Shown here one piece after another: positions 50,245 through 59,117 of a DNA stretch of 64,000 nucleotides. Within the stretch, counting starts at the first letter, position 1. Each line of letters starts with the position of its first letter. The DNA is from Micromonospora phaseoli (GTDB lineage Bacteria > Actinomycetota > Actinomycetes > Mycobacteriales > Micromonosporaceae): contig NZ_FNYV01000001.1 of NCBI RefSeq assembly GCF_900109115.1, forward strand, positions 1 through 64,000, read 5' to 3'. Both the position numbers and the translations under genes were made by a program. Below the pieces are notes generated by a model, which saw only the letters and a program-made list of their open reading frames with translations, had not been told where the DNA came from and did no database searches.

Positions 50245-51087
50245 GTGACTGGTGACCTGATCCCCGGTGCCGCCGGCGCCGCACCCGCCCCCTCGCCCGT
50301 GGACGCGGATCTGGTGGTCAGCCTCGACGGCGTCGTCGTACGCCGGTCCGGCACCGCCCTGCTGCACGACGTAGACTGGCGGGTCGAGCTGGACGAACGC
50401 TGGGTGGTGCTGGGGCCCAACGGCGCAGGCAAGACCACCCTGCTCAACCTCGCCGCCGGCCGACTGCACCCCACCACCGGCACCGCGCACGTGCTGGGCG
50501 AGCGGATCGGCCGCACCGACGTCACGGAGCTGCGTACCCGCATCGGTCTCTCCACCGCCGCGCTCGCCGAGCGGCTGCCAGCCGAGGAGCGGGTCGCCGA
50601 CGTGGTGATGACCGCGGCCTGGTCGGTTGTCGGCCGGTGGCGGGAGGACTACGACCCCGCCGACGCGGCCCGGGCTGGTGCCCTGCTGGACCAGTTGGGC
50701 GTCGGCGCGTTGGCCGACCGGACGTACGGCACCCTCTCGGAGGGCGAGCGCAAGCGGGTGCAGATCGCCCGAGCGTTGATGACCGACCCGGAGCTGCTGC
50801 TGCTCGACGAGCCGGCGGCCGGGCTGGACCTGGGCGGCCGGGAGGACCTGGTGGCCCGCCTCGCCGAGCTGGCGCAGGATCCGGACGCCCCGGCGCTGGT
50901 GCTGGTCACCCACCACGTGGAGGAGATTCCGCCCGGCTTCACCCATGCGCTGCTGCTGCGCGAGGGCACCGTGATGGCGCAGGGGCTGCTGGACGACACG
51001 CTCACCGCCGACAATCTCACCAAGACCTTCGGCCTGCCGCTGCTCGTGGAACGCAACGGCGACCGGTACACCGCCCGCGCCGCCTGA
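50245..51087 (+). CDS. ABC-type ATPase (stand-alone, ATP-binding cassette)
   Basis: 280 residues from GTG 50245. Walker A GPNGAGKTT, signature LSEGERKRVQIARAL, Walker B LLLLDEPAAGLDLGG and H-loop THHVEE. The EEIPPGFTHALLLREG ending is typical of ModF/YlmA-like stand-alone ATPases rather than transporters; no permease partner is adjacent. Ribokinase starts 7 bp after its stop, suggesting co-transcription. Confidence 0.87.
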   Translation: MTGDLIPGAAGAAPAPSPVDADLVVSLDGVVVRRSGTALLHDVDWRVELDERWVVLGPNGAGKTTLLNLAAGRLHPTTGTAHVLGERIGRTDVTELRTRIGLSTAALAERLPAEERVADVVMTAAWSVVGRWREDYDPADAARAGALLDQLGVGALADRTYGTLSEGERKRVQIARALMTDPELLLLDEPAAGLDLGGREDLVARLAELAQDPDAPALVLVTHHVEEIPPGFTHALLLREGTVMAQGLLDDTLTADNLTKTFGLPLLVERNGDRYTARAA

Positions 51088-51094
51088 GGCCGCT

Positions 51095-51994
51095 GTGCGA
51101 CAGACCCGCATCGTCGTGGTGGGTAGCGCGAACATGGACCTGGTCGCCATCGCGCCGGCACTGCCCCGGCCGGGGGAGACCATGCTCGGCACCGACTTCG
51201 TCACCGTGCCGGGCGGCAAGGGTGCCAACCAGGCCATCGCCGCCGCCCGGGCCGGCGCCGCCAGCACCTTCCTCGGCGCGATCGGCTCGGACTCGTTCGG
51301 GGTGACCCTGCGGGCCCGGATCACCGCCGCCGGGGTCGACACCAGCCAGCTGCGTACCACCTACGGTGCCTCCGGGGTGGCCCTGGTCATGGTCAACGCC
51401 GAGGGCGAGAACGCCATCCTGGTGACGCCGGGCGCGAACGCCTCGCTGACCGCGCTCACCGAGACCGAGATCGCCGCCGTACGCGACGCCGACGTGCTGG
51501 TCGCGCAGCTGGAGATCCCGGTGGAGACGGTGACGCAGGCGGCGGTGGCCGCCCGTGCCGCCGGTACCCGGGTGGTGCTCAACGCGGCGCCCGCCGTCGG
51601 GCTACCGCCGGAGCTGCTCGCCGCCGTGGACCTGCTGGTGGTCAACGAGAACGAGGCGCAGGCGTACACCGGCCGGGGTCGGGAGGATCCGCACGCACTG
51701 CTCGACCTGGTGCCCCGGGCGGTGCTCACCCTCGGCGCGCAGGGCGCCTGGTACGGCGACCGGGACGGCACCGCCGTGTACGTGCCCGCCGTCGGCGTCG
51801 AGACGGTCGACTCGACCGCCGCCGGGGACGCGTTCACCGCTGCGCTCGCGGTGGCCTGGGGCGAGGGCCGGGACCTGGTCGACGCGGTGCGCTGGGCGGC
51901 GGCGGCCGGCGCGGCCTGCGTCCGCCGGCTCGGCGCCAGCGTGTCGCTGCCGCAGCGGGCCGAGATCGATGAGCTCTACGTGCCGATGCCCTGA
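51095..51994 (+). CDS. rbsK: Ribokinase
   Basis: 299 residues from GTG 51095. PfkB motifs: VVVGSANMDLVAIAP, GGKGANQAIAAARAG, GAIGSDSFGV, and the catalytic loop DSTAAGDAFTAALAVAW with the conserved Asp in GDAF. VNENEAQAYTG and LTLGAQGAWYGD are typical of RbsK. It phosphorylates ribose or a similar sugar at O-5. Convergent with the GlxA-type regulator. No ribose transporter is adjacent. Confidence 0.9.
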   Translation: MRQTRIVVVGSANMDLVAIAPALPRPGETMLGTDFVTVPGGKGANQAIAAARAGAASTFLGAIGSDSFGVTLRARITAAGVDTSQLRTTYGASGVALVMVNAEGENAILVTPGANASLTALTETEIAAVRDADVLVAQLEIPVETVTQAAVAARAAGTRVVLNAAPAVGLPPELLAAVDLLVVNENEAQAYTGRGREDPHALLDLVPRAVLTLGAQGAWYGDRDGTAVYVPAVGVETVDSTAAGDAFTAALAVAWGEGRDLVDAVRWAAAAGAACVRRLGASVSLPQRAEIDELYVPMP

Positions 51995-51998
51995 CCGG

Positions 51999-52967
51999 TC
52001 AACCGCTGCCGCTTCGAAATGCCCGGCGGTACGCCGACGGTGAGGTCCGCATCGCCCGGGCGAAGTGGTGGCGGTAGGTCACCGGGGCGTCGAAGCCGAC
52101 TGCCGTGGCGATCTGCGCGACCGGTGCGTCGGTGGTCTCCAGCAGCGCCAGGCTGGTCCGGATCCGCTGCTCGACCAGCCACCGGATGGGGCTGGTGCCG
52201 GTGGCCCGGGCGAAGTGCCGCAGATAGGTGCGGGGCGACATGTGCGCCTGCCGGGCGAGCCGGGCCACGGTGAGCGGCTCCGTCAGGTTGGCCAGTGCCC
52301 AGGCGATGCTGCCGGCGATCCGGTCGTCGTCCGGGCCGAGGGCCACCGGCGCCTCGATGAACTGTGCCTGGCCGCCGTCGCGGTGCGGCGGGATCACCAG
52401 CCGGCGGGCCACCGCGTTGGCGATCGCCGCGCCGTGGTCGCGCCGGACCACGTGCACACACAGGTCCAGGCCGGCGGCGCTGCCGGCGCTGGTGAGGATG
52501 TCCCCGTCGTCCAGGTACAGCACGTCGGGATCCACCTGCACCCGGGGGTACCGGCGGGCCAGCAGCTCCGCGTACCGCCAGTGGGTGGTGGCCCGTCGGC
52601 CGTCCAGCAGCCCCGCCCCGGCCAGCGCGAACGCACCGGAGCAGATGGACAGCACCCGGGCGCCGGCCCGGTGCGCCCGGCGCAGGGCGGCGACCAGCTC
52701 CGGTGACGGAACCCCGTGTACGTCGGGCACTCCGGGAACGATGACGGTCGCGGCGGCGGCCAGCTCCGCCAGTCCGTGCGGGCTGTGCAGGCTGGCCCCG
52801 CCGAGCACCGGCGTCGGGCCGGGCCGCTCGGCGCAGACCCGCAGGTCGTACCAGGGCACGCCGAGCTCGGGGCGGGGCAGTCCGAAGACCTCCGTGACGA
52901 TCCCGGTCTCGAAGACCGACATACCGGGGTACGCGAGCACGGCCACACTGCGGTCGACCGGGGCCAT
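51999..52967 (-). CDS. GlxA-type regulator (DJ-1/PfpI domain + AraC HTH)
   Basis: 322 residues. The N-terminal class I glutamine amidotransferase-like fold (VAVLAYPGMSVFETGIVTEV, VLSICSGAFALAGAGLLDGR with the nucleophile-like Cys) spans about 1-195. The C-terminal AraC HTH pair is LTVARLARQAHMSPRTYLRH and APVAQIATAVGFDAPVTYRH. Typical of transcription activators such as FtrA/GlxA; target unknown. Confidence 0.88.
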   Translation of the reverse strand: MAPVDRSVAVLAYPGMSVFETGIVTEVFGLPRPELGVPWYDLRVCAERPGPTPVLGGASLHSPHGLAELAAAATVIVPGVPDVHGVPSPELVAALRRAHRAGARVLSICSGAFALAGAGLLDGRRATTHWRYAELLARRYPRVQVDPDVLYLDDGDILTSAGSAAGLDLCVHVVRRDHGAAIANAVARRLVIPPHRDGGQAQFIEAPVALGPDDDRIAGSIAWALANLTEPLTVARLARQAHMSPRTYLRHFARATGTSPIRWLVEQRIRTSLALLETTDAPVAQIATAVGFDAPVTYRHHFARAMRTSPSAYRRAFRSGSG

Positions 52968-53038
52968 GGCCGGATATTAGCGGAGTACGGCGTTGCCGCC
53001 ACTCGCCCGCCGGCCGGCGCTGGCCGACGATCGGTGTC

Positions 53039-53497
53039 ATGACCCGAACCTTCGCCGTACCGGCCGCCGAATCGCACACCGCCGTGGCCCACCTCCTCAC
53101 CCGGCTGCAGGTCGAGACCGACGTTGCCGACGTGCACGCCGACCTCACCGCCGGGGTGCCCGACCTGGTGGTGGTCGACTCCCGTGGCGACGTCGCCTGG
53201 GAACAGGGCCATCTGCCGGGCGCCGTGCACCTGCCCACCGCCCAGATCGCCGAGCGGGCCGCCGCGACGGTGCCGCCGGGTGCCCGGGTGGTCACGTACT
53301 GCTGGGGTCCCGGCTGCGACGGCGCCACCCGGGCGGCGCTGGAGTTCGCCCGGCTCGGCTACCCGGTCAAGGAGATGCGCGGCGGCTACGAGTACTGGGT
53401 CCGGGAGGGTCTTGCGGTGGTCACCACCACGGGGTCGATCCGCCGGCCGGTGGACGACCTGACCGCCCCCCGACCGGCCGTCGGCTGCGACTGCTGA
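53039..53497 (+). CDS. Rhodanese-like domain protein
   Basis: 152 residues. A single rhodanese domain (about 25-125): DLVVVDSRGDVAWEQGHLPG, AVHLPTAQI and the active-site loop YCWGPGCDGATRAALEFA, followed by VKEMRGGYEYW. The predicted catalytic Cys is followed by WGPGCDG, not the CRxG[RT] of true sulfurtransferases, so the activity is uncertain. Cytosolic. Confidence 0.87.
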   Translation: MTRTFAVPAAESHTAVAHLLTRLQVETDVADVHADLTAGVPDLVVVDSRGDVAWEQGHLPGAVHLPTAQIAERAAATVPPGARVVTYCWGPGCDGATRAALEFARLGYPVKEMRGGYEYWVREGLAVVTTTGSIRRPVDDLTAPRPAVGCDC

Positions 53498-53512
53498 GAC
53501 CGGCTCGCGCCG

Positions 53513-54268
53513 TCAGCCGGCGTCGTCGTTGAGCTTCTCGCCGCGCCGACGCAGCATGCCCAGGCCGGGGATGCCTGCCACGGCGAGCTTGAGGTCCCGG
53601 GTCACGTCGAGCAGGTCGTGCAGGTCCGGGCCGACCCGGTCAAGGGTGGCCAGGATCGGCAGGACGTCCGAGGTGATGTGCTCCCGCAGCTTCGGCAGCT
53701 CGTCGACGAGGCGTACCGCCGCGGTCAGCTCCTCGTGGCTGAGCTGCTCCACGAAGTGGTTGGCCATCGGGGCGGCCCGCCGCAGCGCCGGCTCGTAGGC
53801 CGCCAGCAGTTCGGCGGCGGTGGCCGCCGCCTCGGCCGCCGTGCCCACCGTCTCGGCGGCCCGCCCGGCCACCGACTGCGCCGCGTCCACCACGCCGGCC
53901 GCGACCCGGGCCACCCGATCGGCCTGGGCTACCACCACCGAGGCGGCGGTCGAGACCTGTCGGGCCTCGCCGATCACCACGGCCGCCGCGGTGGCGACCT
54001 CGGTGGCGGTGTCCACGGCGGTGGTGGCGGCGGCGCTGATCACCGCCACCTCGCGGACCGCCACCTCCGCGTCGCTGAGCACCCGGTCGGTCCGGTCCAG
54101 GGTCTCCTCGATCCGGTCCACCACCCCGTTGATCCTGGTCAGCAGCGCCTCCACGCCGTCGAGCACGGCGAAAGCGCGGGCCGGGATCGCGGCGAAGGAA
54201 GCGGCGGAGTCGAGTGCGGAACGGGTGAGACCGACGACCGCCGTGGGCCGGGGAAGGGGGAGTGCCAT
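53513..54268 (-). CDS. Ala/Val-rich helical protein (hypothetical)
   Basis: 251 residues from ATG 54268. Long helical repeats (TRINGVVDRIEETLDRTDRV, ATTAVDTATEVATAAAVVIG, VVVAQADRVARVAAGVVDAA) predict a coiled-coil or chemotaxis-like helical bundle. The C-terminal part (LVDELPKLREHITSDVLPIL, LHDLLDVTRDLKLAVAGIP) is similar to phage tail-like or PHA-granule-type helical proteins, but no family is certain. Confidence 0.6.
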   Translation of the reverse strand: MALPLPRPTAVVGLTRSALDSAASFAAIPARAFAVLDGVEALLTRINGVVDRIEETLDRTDRVLSDAEVAVREVAVISAAATTAVDTATEVATAAAVVIGEARQVSTAASVVVAQADRVARVAAGVVDAAQSVAGRAAETVGTAAEAAATAAELLAAYEPALRRAAPMANHFVEQLSHEELTAAVRLVDELPKLREHITSDVLPILATLDRVGPDLHDLLDVTRDLKLAVAGIPGLGMLRRRGEKLNDDAG

Positions 54269-54313
54269 GGGATCAAGTGTGCGTCGGACCGGCCACCGGC
54301 GCCGGGCCACGGT

Positions 54314-54796
54314 TCACCAGTGGTCGCCCTGCTGCTCCACGGCGCGTTGCACCGCCCGGTAGATCTGCCCGAAACGCAGCGCGTCGGGTGTCCGCAGCAG
54401 CATGACCTCCTGCTGGCGGTACTGCACCCACAGCTCCTGCACCCGGTTGCCGCGTTCGTACGAGCGGTCCAGCCAGCCGAGGGGGATCTCCAGGAACGGA
54501 ACCAGCGCCAACGTGATGATCACGCATGCGGCGAGCACGGTCAGCGCCGGCAGCCACTCGCCCCGATCCTGGGCGGACCAGGCGAGCGACAGTACGCAGA
54601 CCAACCCGATCAGCGGGGGCAGGGACAGCAGCAGGACCAGCACGCCGCGCCCGAGCACCCGACCGCGTACCGCGAGCGTGGTGCGTCCCTTCGCATGCCA
54701 CACGTAGGTGACCTCGGTGATCGGAATGACGTGTCCTCCGGCCCGGATCGACTCGGAGGTCACCTGCACCGCGTCGTCCCGGTAATAGAGCGCCAT
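54314..54796 (-). CDS. DUF6232 family membrane protein
   Basis: 160 residues from ATG 54796. N-terminal YYRDDAVQVTSESIRAGGHVIPI, two TM helices (GVLVLLLSLPPLIGLVCVLS, LTVLAACVIITLALVPFLEI), then a C-terminal region ending LRTPDALRFGQIYRAVQRAV. It is a paralogue of the next gene (same end motif and gene layout). Function unknown; the family appears in Micromonosporaceae. Confidence 0.75.
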   Translation of the reverse strand: MALYYRDDAVQVTSESIRAGGHVIPITEVTYVWHAKGRTTLAVRGRVLGRGVLVLLLSLPPLIGLVCVLSLAWSAQDRGEWLPALTVLAACVIITLALVPFLEIPLGWLDRSYERGNRVQELWVQYRQQEVMLLRTPDALRFGQIYRAVQRAVEQQGDHW

Positions 54797-54872
54797 CACT
54801 AAGCCTAAGCATCTGCGGGCAACCGGTGGCTGTCGTTTCGCTGCTGGTTTGCCCCGGAGCCCAAGCCGGTGG

Positions 54873-55349
54873 TCAGGGGCGGCGCGGCGGGGTGGGGTGG
54901 CGGGCCTCCATGGCGCGTTGCACAGCGCGGTAGATCTGCCCGAAGCGTAGGGCGTCCGGCGTGCGCAGCAGTCGTACCGGGTGACCGCGCCAGCGGATCC
55001 AGACCTCCCGTTGGCGGCTGCCCCGGGCGTAGGAGCGGTCGAAGTACTCGAAGAGCTGGTCGGCGATCGGGGCTGCGGCGAGCCCGATCAGGATGGAGAC
55101 ACCGATGACCGCGACGGTGACGGTCGCCGAGCCGTCGAGCCAGACGGCGAGTGCGATGCCGAGCACGGCAGCCACCAGCGGGCCGATCATCGCCGCGCCG
55201 AGCGCGCCGCGGCCGGCCAGCACCCGCCAGGAGAGGCTGCCCCGATGGTGCCAGACCTCGCTGATCTCGGCCAGCGGGTAGGTGTGGTCGTCGACCGTCA
55301 CGGCGGTAGAGGTGACCAGGACGGACCTGTCGTCGTAGTACGTGACCAT
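54873..55349 (-). CDS. DUF6232 family membrane protein (paralogue)
   Basis: 158 residues from ATG 55349. YYDDRSVLVTSTAVTVDDHT, two TM segments (ALGAAMIGPLVAAVLGIALA, VTVAVIGVSILIGLAAAPIA) and LLRTPDALRFGQIYRAVQRA, nearly identical to the end of the gene at 54314. The pair arose by tandem duplication. Confidence 0.75.
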   Translation of the reverse strand: MVTYYDDRSVLVTSTAVTVDDHTYPLAEISEVWHHRGSLSWRVLAGRGALGAAMIGPLVAAVLGIALAVWLDGSATVTVAVIGVSILIGLAAAPIADQLFEYFDRSYARGSRQREVWIRWRGHPVRLLRTPDALRFGQIYRAVQRAMEARHPTPPRRP

Positions 55350-55448
55350 CACGGGAACTCCGGGTCGCGGGACTGGCACCACACTACGTGCCGAACGAGT
55401 CGGGTCGTAAGGTTGGCACGCGACTTCGACGAGGAAGTGAGGCTCAGC

Positions 55449-56222
55449 GTGGGCGAGTTCGTGCGGCTGGAGACCAAGGACGGCATCGGCACCATCCGGC
55501 TGGAGCGGCCGCCGATGAACGCCCTCAACACCCAGGTGCAGGAGGAGTTGCGCGCCGCCGCCGCGGCCGCCACCGCCGCCGCCGAGGTCCGCGCGGTCAT
55601 CGTGTACGGCGGAGAGAAGGTCTTCGCCGCCGGTGCCGACATCAAGGAGATGGCGGACATGTCCTACGTGGACATGGCCGACCGGGCCGCCGACCTCTCC
55701 AGCGCGCTCGGCGCGATCGCCCGGATCCCCAAGCCCGTCGTCGCCGCGATCACCGGCTACGCCCTCGGCGGCGGCTGTGAGCTGGCGCTGGCCTGTGACT
55801 GGCGGGTGGTGGCCGACGACGCCAAGCTCGGCCAGCCCGAGATCAAGCTCGGCATCATCCCCGGCGCCGGCGGTACCCAGCGGCTGGCCCGGCTGGTCGG
55901 TCCGGCCCGCGCCAAGGATCTGATCATGTCCGGTCGGATGGTCGACGCGCAGGAGGCGTTGCGGATCGGCCTGGCCGACCGGGTCGCCCCGGCCGCCGAG
56001 GTCTACGACGCGGCGGTGGCGCTGGTGCGGCCGTACCTGGCCGGTCCGATGCAGGCGCTGCGCGCGGCGAAGCTCGCCGTCGACGGCGGTCTCGACATGG
56101 ACCTGAATTCGGGCCTGGCCTGGGAGAGTCAGCTCTTCGCGGCGCTGTTCGCCACCGACGACCGGCGTGAGGGAATGACGGCGTTCGTGGCGAAGCGAAA
56201 GCCGGACTTCACCGGCCGCTGA
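55449..56222 (+). CDS. Enoyl-CoA hydratase/isomerase family
   Basis: 257 residues from GTG 55449; GTG 55437 is possible. Crotonase fold: IRLERPPMNALNTQVQEEL, AVIVYGGEKVFAAGADIKEM (oxyanion loop), ITGYALGGGCELALACDWRV (second oxyanion Gly), GQPEIKLGIIPGAGGTQRLA with the catalytic Glu positions. The AAGADIKEM motif and CELALACD are typical of hydratases. Beta-oxidation-like function; substrate unknown. The ThDP enzyme starts 75 bp downstream. Confidence 0.9.
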   Translation: MGEFVRLETKDGIGTIRLERPPMNALNTQVQEELRAAAAAATAAAEVRAVIVYGGEKVFAAGADIKEMADMSYVDMADRAADLSSALGAIARIPKPVVAAITGYALGGGCELALACDWRVVADDAKLGQPEIKLGIIPGAGGTQRLARLVGPARAKDLIMSGRMVDAQEALRIGLADRVAPAAEVYDAAVALVRPYLAGPMQALRAAKLAVDGGLDMDLNSGLAWESQLFAALFATDDRREGMTAFVAKRKPDFTGR

Positions 56223-56246
56223 GCCTGAGAACGGTTCACATTCCTC

Positions 56247-56260
56247 CTACTGGCCAGTAG
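56247..56260. promoter_or_regulatory. 14-bp palindrome upstream of the ThDP enzyme
   Basis: CTACTGGCCAGTAG is perfectly symmetrical and lies 37 bp before ATG 56297. Similar TACTGGCCAGTA-type sites serve TetR/GntR regulators of acyl-CoA metabolism, but the regulator here is not known. Confidence 0.6.
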
Positions 56261-56296
56261 CGTGTGACTCCGGTCAGCCGACGAGAAGGAGCGGGA

Positions 56297-57919
56297 ATGA
56301 CGGAGCGGATCGAAGGCCACGGCGGGGAACTCGCGCTCGCGGCGCTGCGCGCCTACGGGGTACGGGAGATGTTCACCCTCTCCGGCGGGCACGTGTTCCC
56401 GCTCTACGACGCCGCGTACAAGAACGACTTCCCGATCTACGACGTACGGCACGAGCAGTCCGCCGTCTTCGCCGCCGAGGCGGTGGCGAAGCTCCAGCGC
56501 CGCCCCGGCCTGGCCGTGCTCACCGCCGGCCCCGGCGTGACCAACGGCATCTCCGGTCTGACCAGCGCCTACTTCAACGCCTCACCGGTGCTGGTGCTGG
56601 GCGGACGGGCCCCGCAGTTCCGCTGGGGCTCGGGCAGCCTCCAGGAGATGGACCACCTGCCGCTGGTCGCCCCGGTCACCAAGCACGCCGAGACGGTGTT
56701 CAGCGCCGACGACATCCCCCGGGCGGTCGCCGCCGCGCTGAGCACCGCGCTCACCCCGCACCGTGGCCCGGTCTTCCTCGACTTCCCCCTCGAGGCGATC
56801 TTCTCGGTGGGTGACGCGGAGCTGCCGGCCGGTCCGGACATCGCCCCGGTCGAGGCCGACCCAGACGAGGTGGCCACCGCCGCCGGCCTGATCGCGGGCG
56901 CGGCGCGTCCGGTGATCATCGCCGGCTCGGACGTCTGGACCGGCGACGCCGTGGACGCCCTGCGGGCCGCGGCGGAGGCGCTGACCGTGCCGGTCTTCAC
57001 CAACGGCATGGGCCGGGGCGCGCTGCCGCCGGAGCACCCGCTGGCCTTCGCCAAGGCCCGCCGGGTGGCCCTCTCCGGTGCCGACGTGGTCGTCGTGGTG
57101 GGCACCCCGCTGGACTTCCGGCTCTCCTTCGGTGACTTCGGTGACGCCAAGGTGGTGCACATCGTCGACGCGCCCAGCCAGCGCGCCGGTCATCTGCAGC
57201 CCGCCGCCGCGCCCGCCGGTGACCTGCGTGGCATCCTCACCGCCCTCGCCAACCACCCCGGCGGCCGGGTCGACCACGGCGACTGGGTCGCGCAGCTGCG
57301 TAGCGCCGAGGACGCCGCGAAGGCACGCGACGCCGAGGAGATGGCCGCCGAGACCGACCCGATCCGTCCGGCCCGGGTCTACGGCGAGCTGCGCAAGGTC
57401 CTCGCCCGCGACGCGGTCACCATCGGCGACGGCGGTGACTTCGTCTCGTACGCCGGTCGCTACCTGGAGCCGGCGCAGCCCGGCACCTGGCTCGACCCGG
57501 GCCCGTACGGCTGCCTCGGCACCGGCATGGGCTACGCGATGGGTGCCCGGGTCACTCATCCGGACCGGCAGGTCTGCGTGCTGATGGGTGACGGGGCGGC
57601 CGGCTTCTCGCTGATGGACGTGGAGTCCCTGGTCCGGCAGAAGCTGCCGGTGGTCATCGTGGTCGGCAACAACGGCATCTGGGGTCTGGAGAAGCACCCG
57701 ATGCGGGCCATGTACGGCTACGACGTGGCCGCCGACCTCCAGCCCGAGCTGCGCTACGACCACGTGGTCAGCGCGCTCGGCGGGGCGGGCGAGACGGTCG
57801 CGAAGGCGGCTGACCTGGGCGGGGCTCTTCAGCGGGCGTTCGACGCCGGGGTGCCGTACCTGGTGAACGTGCTCACCGACCCGGCCGACGCGTACCCCCG
57901 TTCCTCGAATCTGGCCTGA
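56297..57919 (+). CDS. Acetolactate-synthase-like ThDP enzyme
   Basis: 540 residues from ATG 56297 (GAAGGA upstream). ThDP N-domain: [31 protein letters not shown] (catalytic Glu), [17 protein letters not shown]. The middle domain (about 190-320) and the C-domain, with [18 protein letters not shown] and NNGIWG, form the ThDP/Mg2+ motif. It resembles IlvG/acetolactate synthase-like or oxalyl-CoA decarboxylase-like proteins, without a small regulatory subunit nearby. Exact substrate unknown. Downstream of a crotonase, perhaps in catabolism. Confidence 0.88.
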   Translation: MTERIEGHGGELALAALRAYGVREMFTLSGGHVFPLYDAAYKNDFPIYDVRHEQSAVFAAEAVAKLQRRPGLAVLTAGPGVTNGISGLTSAYFNASPVLVLGGRAPQFRWGSGSLQEMDHLPLVAPVTKHAETVFSADDIPRAVAAALSTALTPHRGPVFLDFPLEAIFSVGDAELPAGPDIAPVEADPDEVATAAGLIAGAARPVIIAGSDVWTGDAVDALRAAAEALTVPVFTNGMGRGALPPEHPLAFAKARRVALSGADVVVVVGTPLDFRLSFGDFGDAKVVHIVDAPSQRAGHLQPAAAPAGDLRGILTALANHPGGRVDHGDWVAQLRSAEDAAKARDAEEMAAETDPIRPARVYGELRKVLARDAVTIGDGGDFVSYAGRYLEPAQPGTWLDPGPYGCLGTGMGYAMGARVTHPDRQVCVLMGDGAAGFSLMDVESLVRQKLPVVIVVGNNGIWGLEKHPMRAMYGYDVAADLQPELRYDHVVSALGGAGETVAKAADLGGALQRAFDAGVPYLVNVLTDPADAYPRSSNLA

Positions 57920-57927
57920 TCCGCCGG

Positions 57928-57961
57928 CCCCGCCCCGGCGGTCCTACACCTCGGGGCGGGG
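57928..57961. terminator. Convergent terminator
   Basis: CCCCGCCCCG (57928-57937) and CGGGGCGGGG (57952-57961) between the ThDP gene and the convergent PLDc_N gene, overlapping the stop of the latter. Confidence 0.7.
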
Positions 57962-58357
57962 TTCCTCGCGCGGCGGCTCGCCGTCGCGCTTGCGCAGGTC
58001 GTCCTCGCGCTTGCGCAGGTCGTCCTCCCAGCGGCGGAAGAGCTCCTGGTCCTCCTTGTGGGAGCGTTCCTCGATCGACCGGAGGAACTCGGGATCGTCG
58101 TCGGGCGCGACCGGACGGGTACGTGCCGCCGGGCGACCACCCGTCGCCCAGGGCGTCGAGGTGCCACCGGCCTTGCGGTCCCGGCCGGCGACGAACCAGG
58201 CGATCGAGCCGACCAGCGGGAAGAACAGGATGATCAGCACCCAGGCGATCCGGGGCAGGTGGCGGATGCCGTCCTCCTCGGCGGAGAGGCAGCTGATCAG
58301 GGCGCAGACGGCGAGGACGACCTGCACCAGGAAGACGAGGATGTAGAGCCGGGCCAT
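57944..58357 (-). CDS. PLDc_N domain membrane protein
   Basis: 137 residues from ATG 58357. Two TM helices (LYILVFLVQVVLAVCALISC, IAWVLIILFFPLVGSIAWFV) match the PLDc_N domain of small actinobacterial proteins. The C-terminal cytoplasmic tail is charged and contains a duplicated REDDLRK unit coded by a 21-bp tandem repeat (57984-58025). Confidence 0.78.
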   Translation of the reverse strand: MARLYILVFLVQVVLAVCALISCLSAEEDGIRHLPRIAWVLIILFFPLVGSIAWFVAGRDRKAGGTSTPWATGGRPAARTRPVAPDDDPEFLRSIEERSHKEDQELFRRWEDDLRKREDDLRKRDGEPPREEPRPEV

Positions 58358-58387
58358 GCGACCATCATGGCCTACCCGGCGCAGCGG

Positions 58388-58690
58388 TCACAGTCCGCGC
58401 AGCACCAGCGCGATGCCGAGCAGCGCGAACCCGGCGGTGGTCAGGCCCACCACGGCGAGGATCCGCCCCCCGGTGCGGGACACTCCGGTGCCGGTCGCCC
58501 GCCGCCAACAGAGCGTGACGGCGGCCGCCCAGCCGAGGATGGCCAGCGCCGCCGACACCAGTTCGGCCGGGCCGCCGTGCAGTGCGAGCCGCACGGTCAG
58601 CATCGTGACCACCGTCATCGCCAGGGCGGTGCGCCGCCAGGCCAGCCGGGTGCGTTCGGGCTGCAGTCCGGGGTCGCGGGAGGCCGTCAT
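58388..58690 (-). CDS. DUF202 domain protein
   Basis: 100 residues. ERTRLAWRRTALAMTVVTML, then two further TM helices (LVSAALAILGWAAAVTLCW, LAVVGLTTAGFALLGIALVL), a typical DUF202. ATG 58690 overlaps the TGA of the upstream gene by one base (TGATG). Function unknown. Confidence 0.82.
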   Translation of the reverse strand: MTASRDPGLQPERTRLAWRRTALAMTVVTMLTVRLALHGGPAELVSAALAILGWAAAVTLCWRRATGTGVSRTGGRILAVVGLTTAGFALLGIALVLRGL

Positions 58691-59076
58691 CAGGTCATCG
58701 CGCCGGCCAGCACCGCCACCACCAGCGACAGCGCGCCGAGGCCGACGATCAGGGCGAGTACGGCCGGGAAGCGGGACGCGGGCAACTCCTCGCCGAGCCG
58801 GATGGCGCGTTCGGTGCGCGCCCAGTGGTCGACGGCCCGGATCGCCACCGCGCCGCCGAGCAGCAGCAGTGCCACGGCGATCGCCTCACGCAGGTGGACC
58901 AGCGGCAGGGTGGGCAGGAACTGGGCGGCGGCGAGCCCACCGGCGATCAGCGCCAGCCCGGTACGCAGCCAGGCCAGGAACGTGCGCTCGTTGGCCAGGG
59001 AGAAGCGGTAGTCGGGGGTGGTGCCCACCGAACGAAGCTCCTGCGGGTCGAACCAGTTCCTGATCGTCTGCCACAC
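58690..59076 (-). CDS. DUF202 (YidH-like) domain protein
   Basis: 128 residues from GTG 59076. Contains the YidH signature ANERTFLAWLRTGLALIAGG, followed by TM helices LREAIAVALLLLGGAVAIRA and VLALIVGLGALSLVVAVLAG. Translationally coupled to the second DUF202 gene. Confidence 0.85.
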   Translation of the reverse strand: MWQTIRNWFDPQELRSVGTTPDYRFSLANERTFLAWLRTGLALIAGGLAAAQFLPTLPLVHLREAIAVALLLLGGAVAIRAVDHWARTERAIRLGEELPASRFPAVLALIVGLGALSLVVAVLAGAMT

Positions 59077-59117
59077 GGGGGTGATTATCCGGGCCCCAGC
59101 GGGAATAGCCTGGAAAC

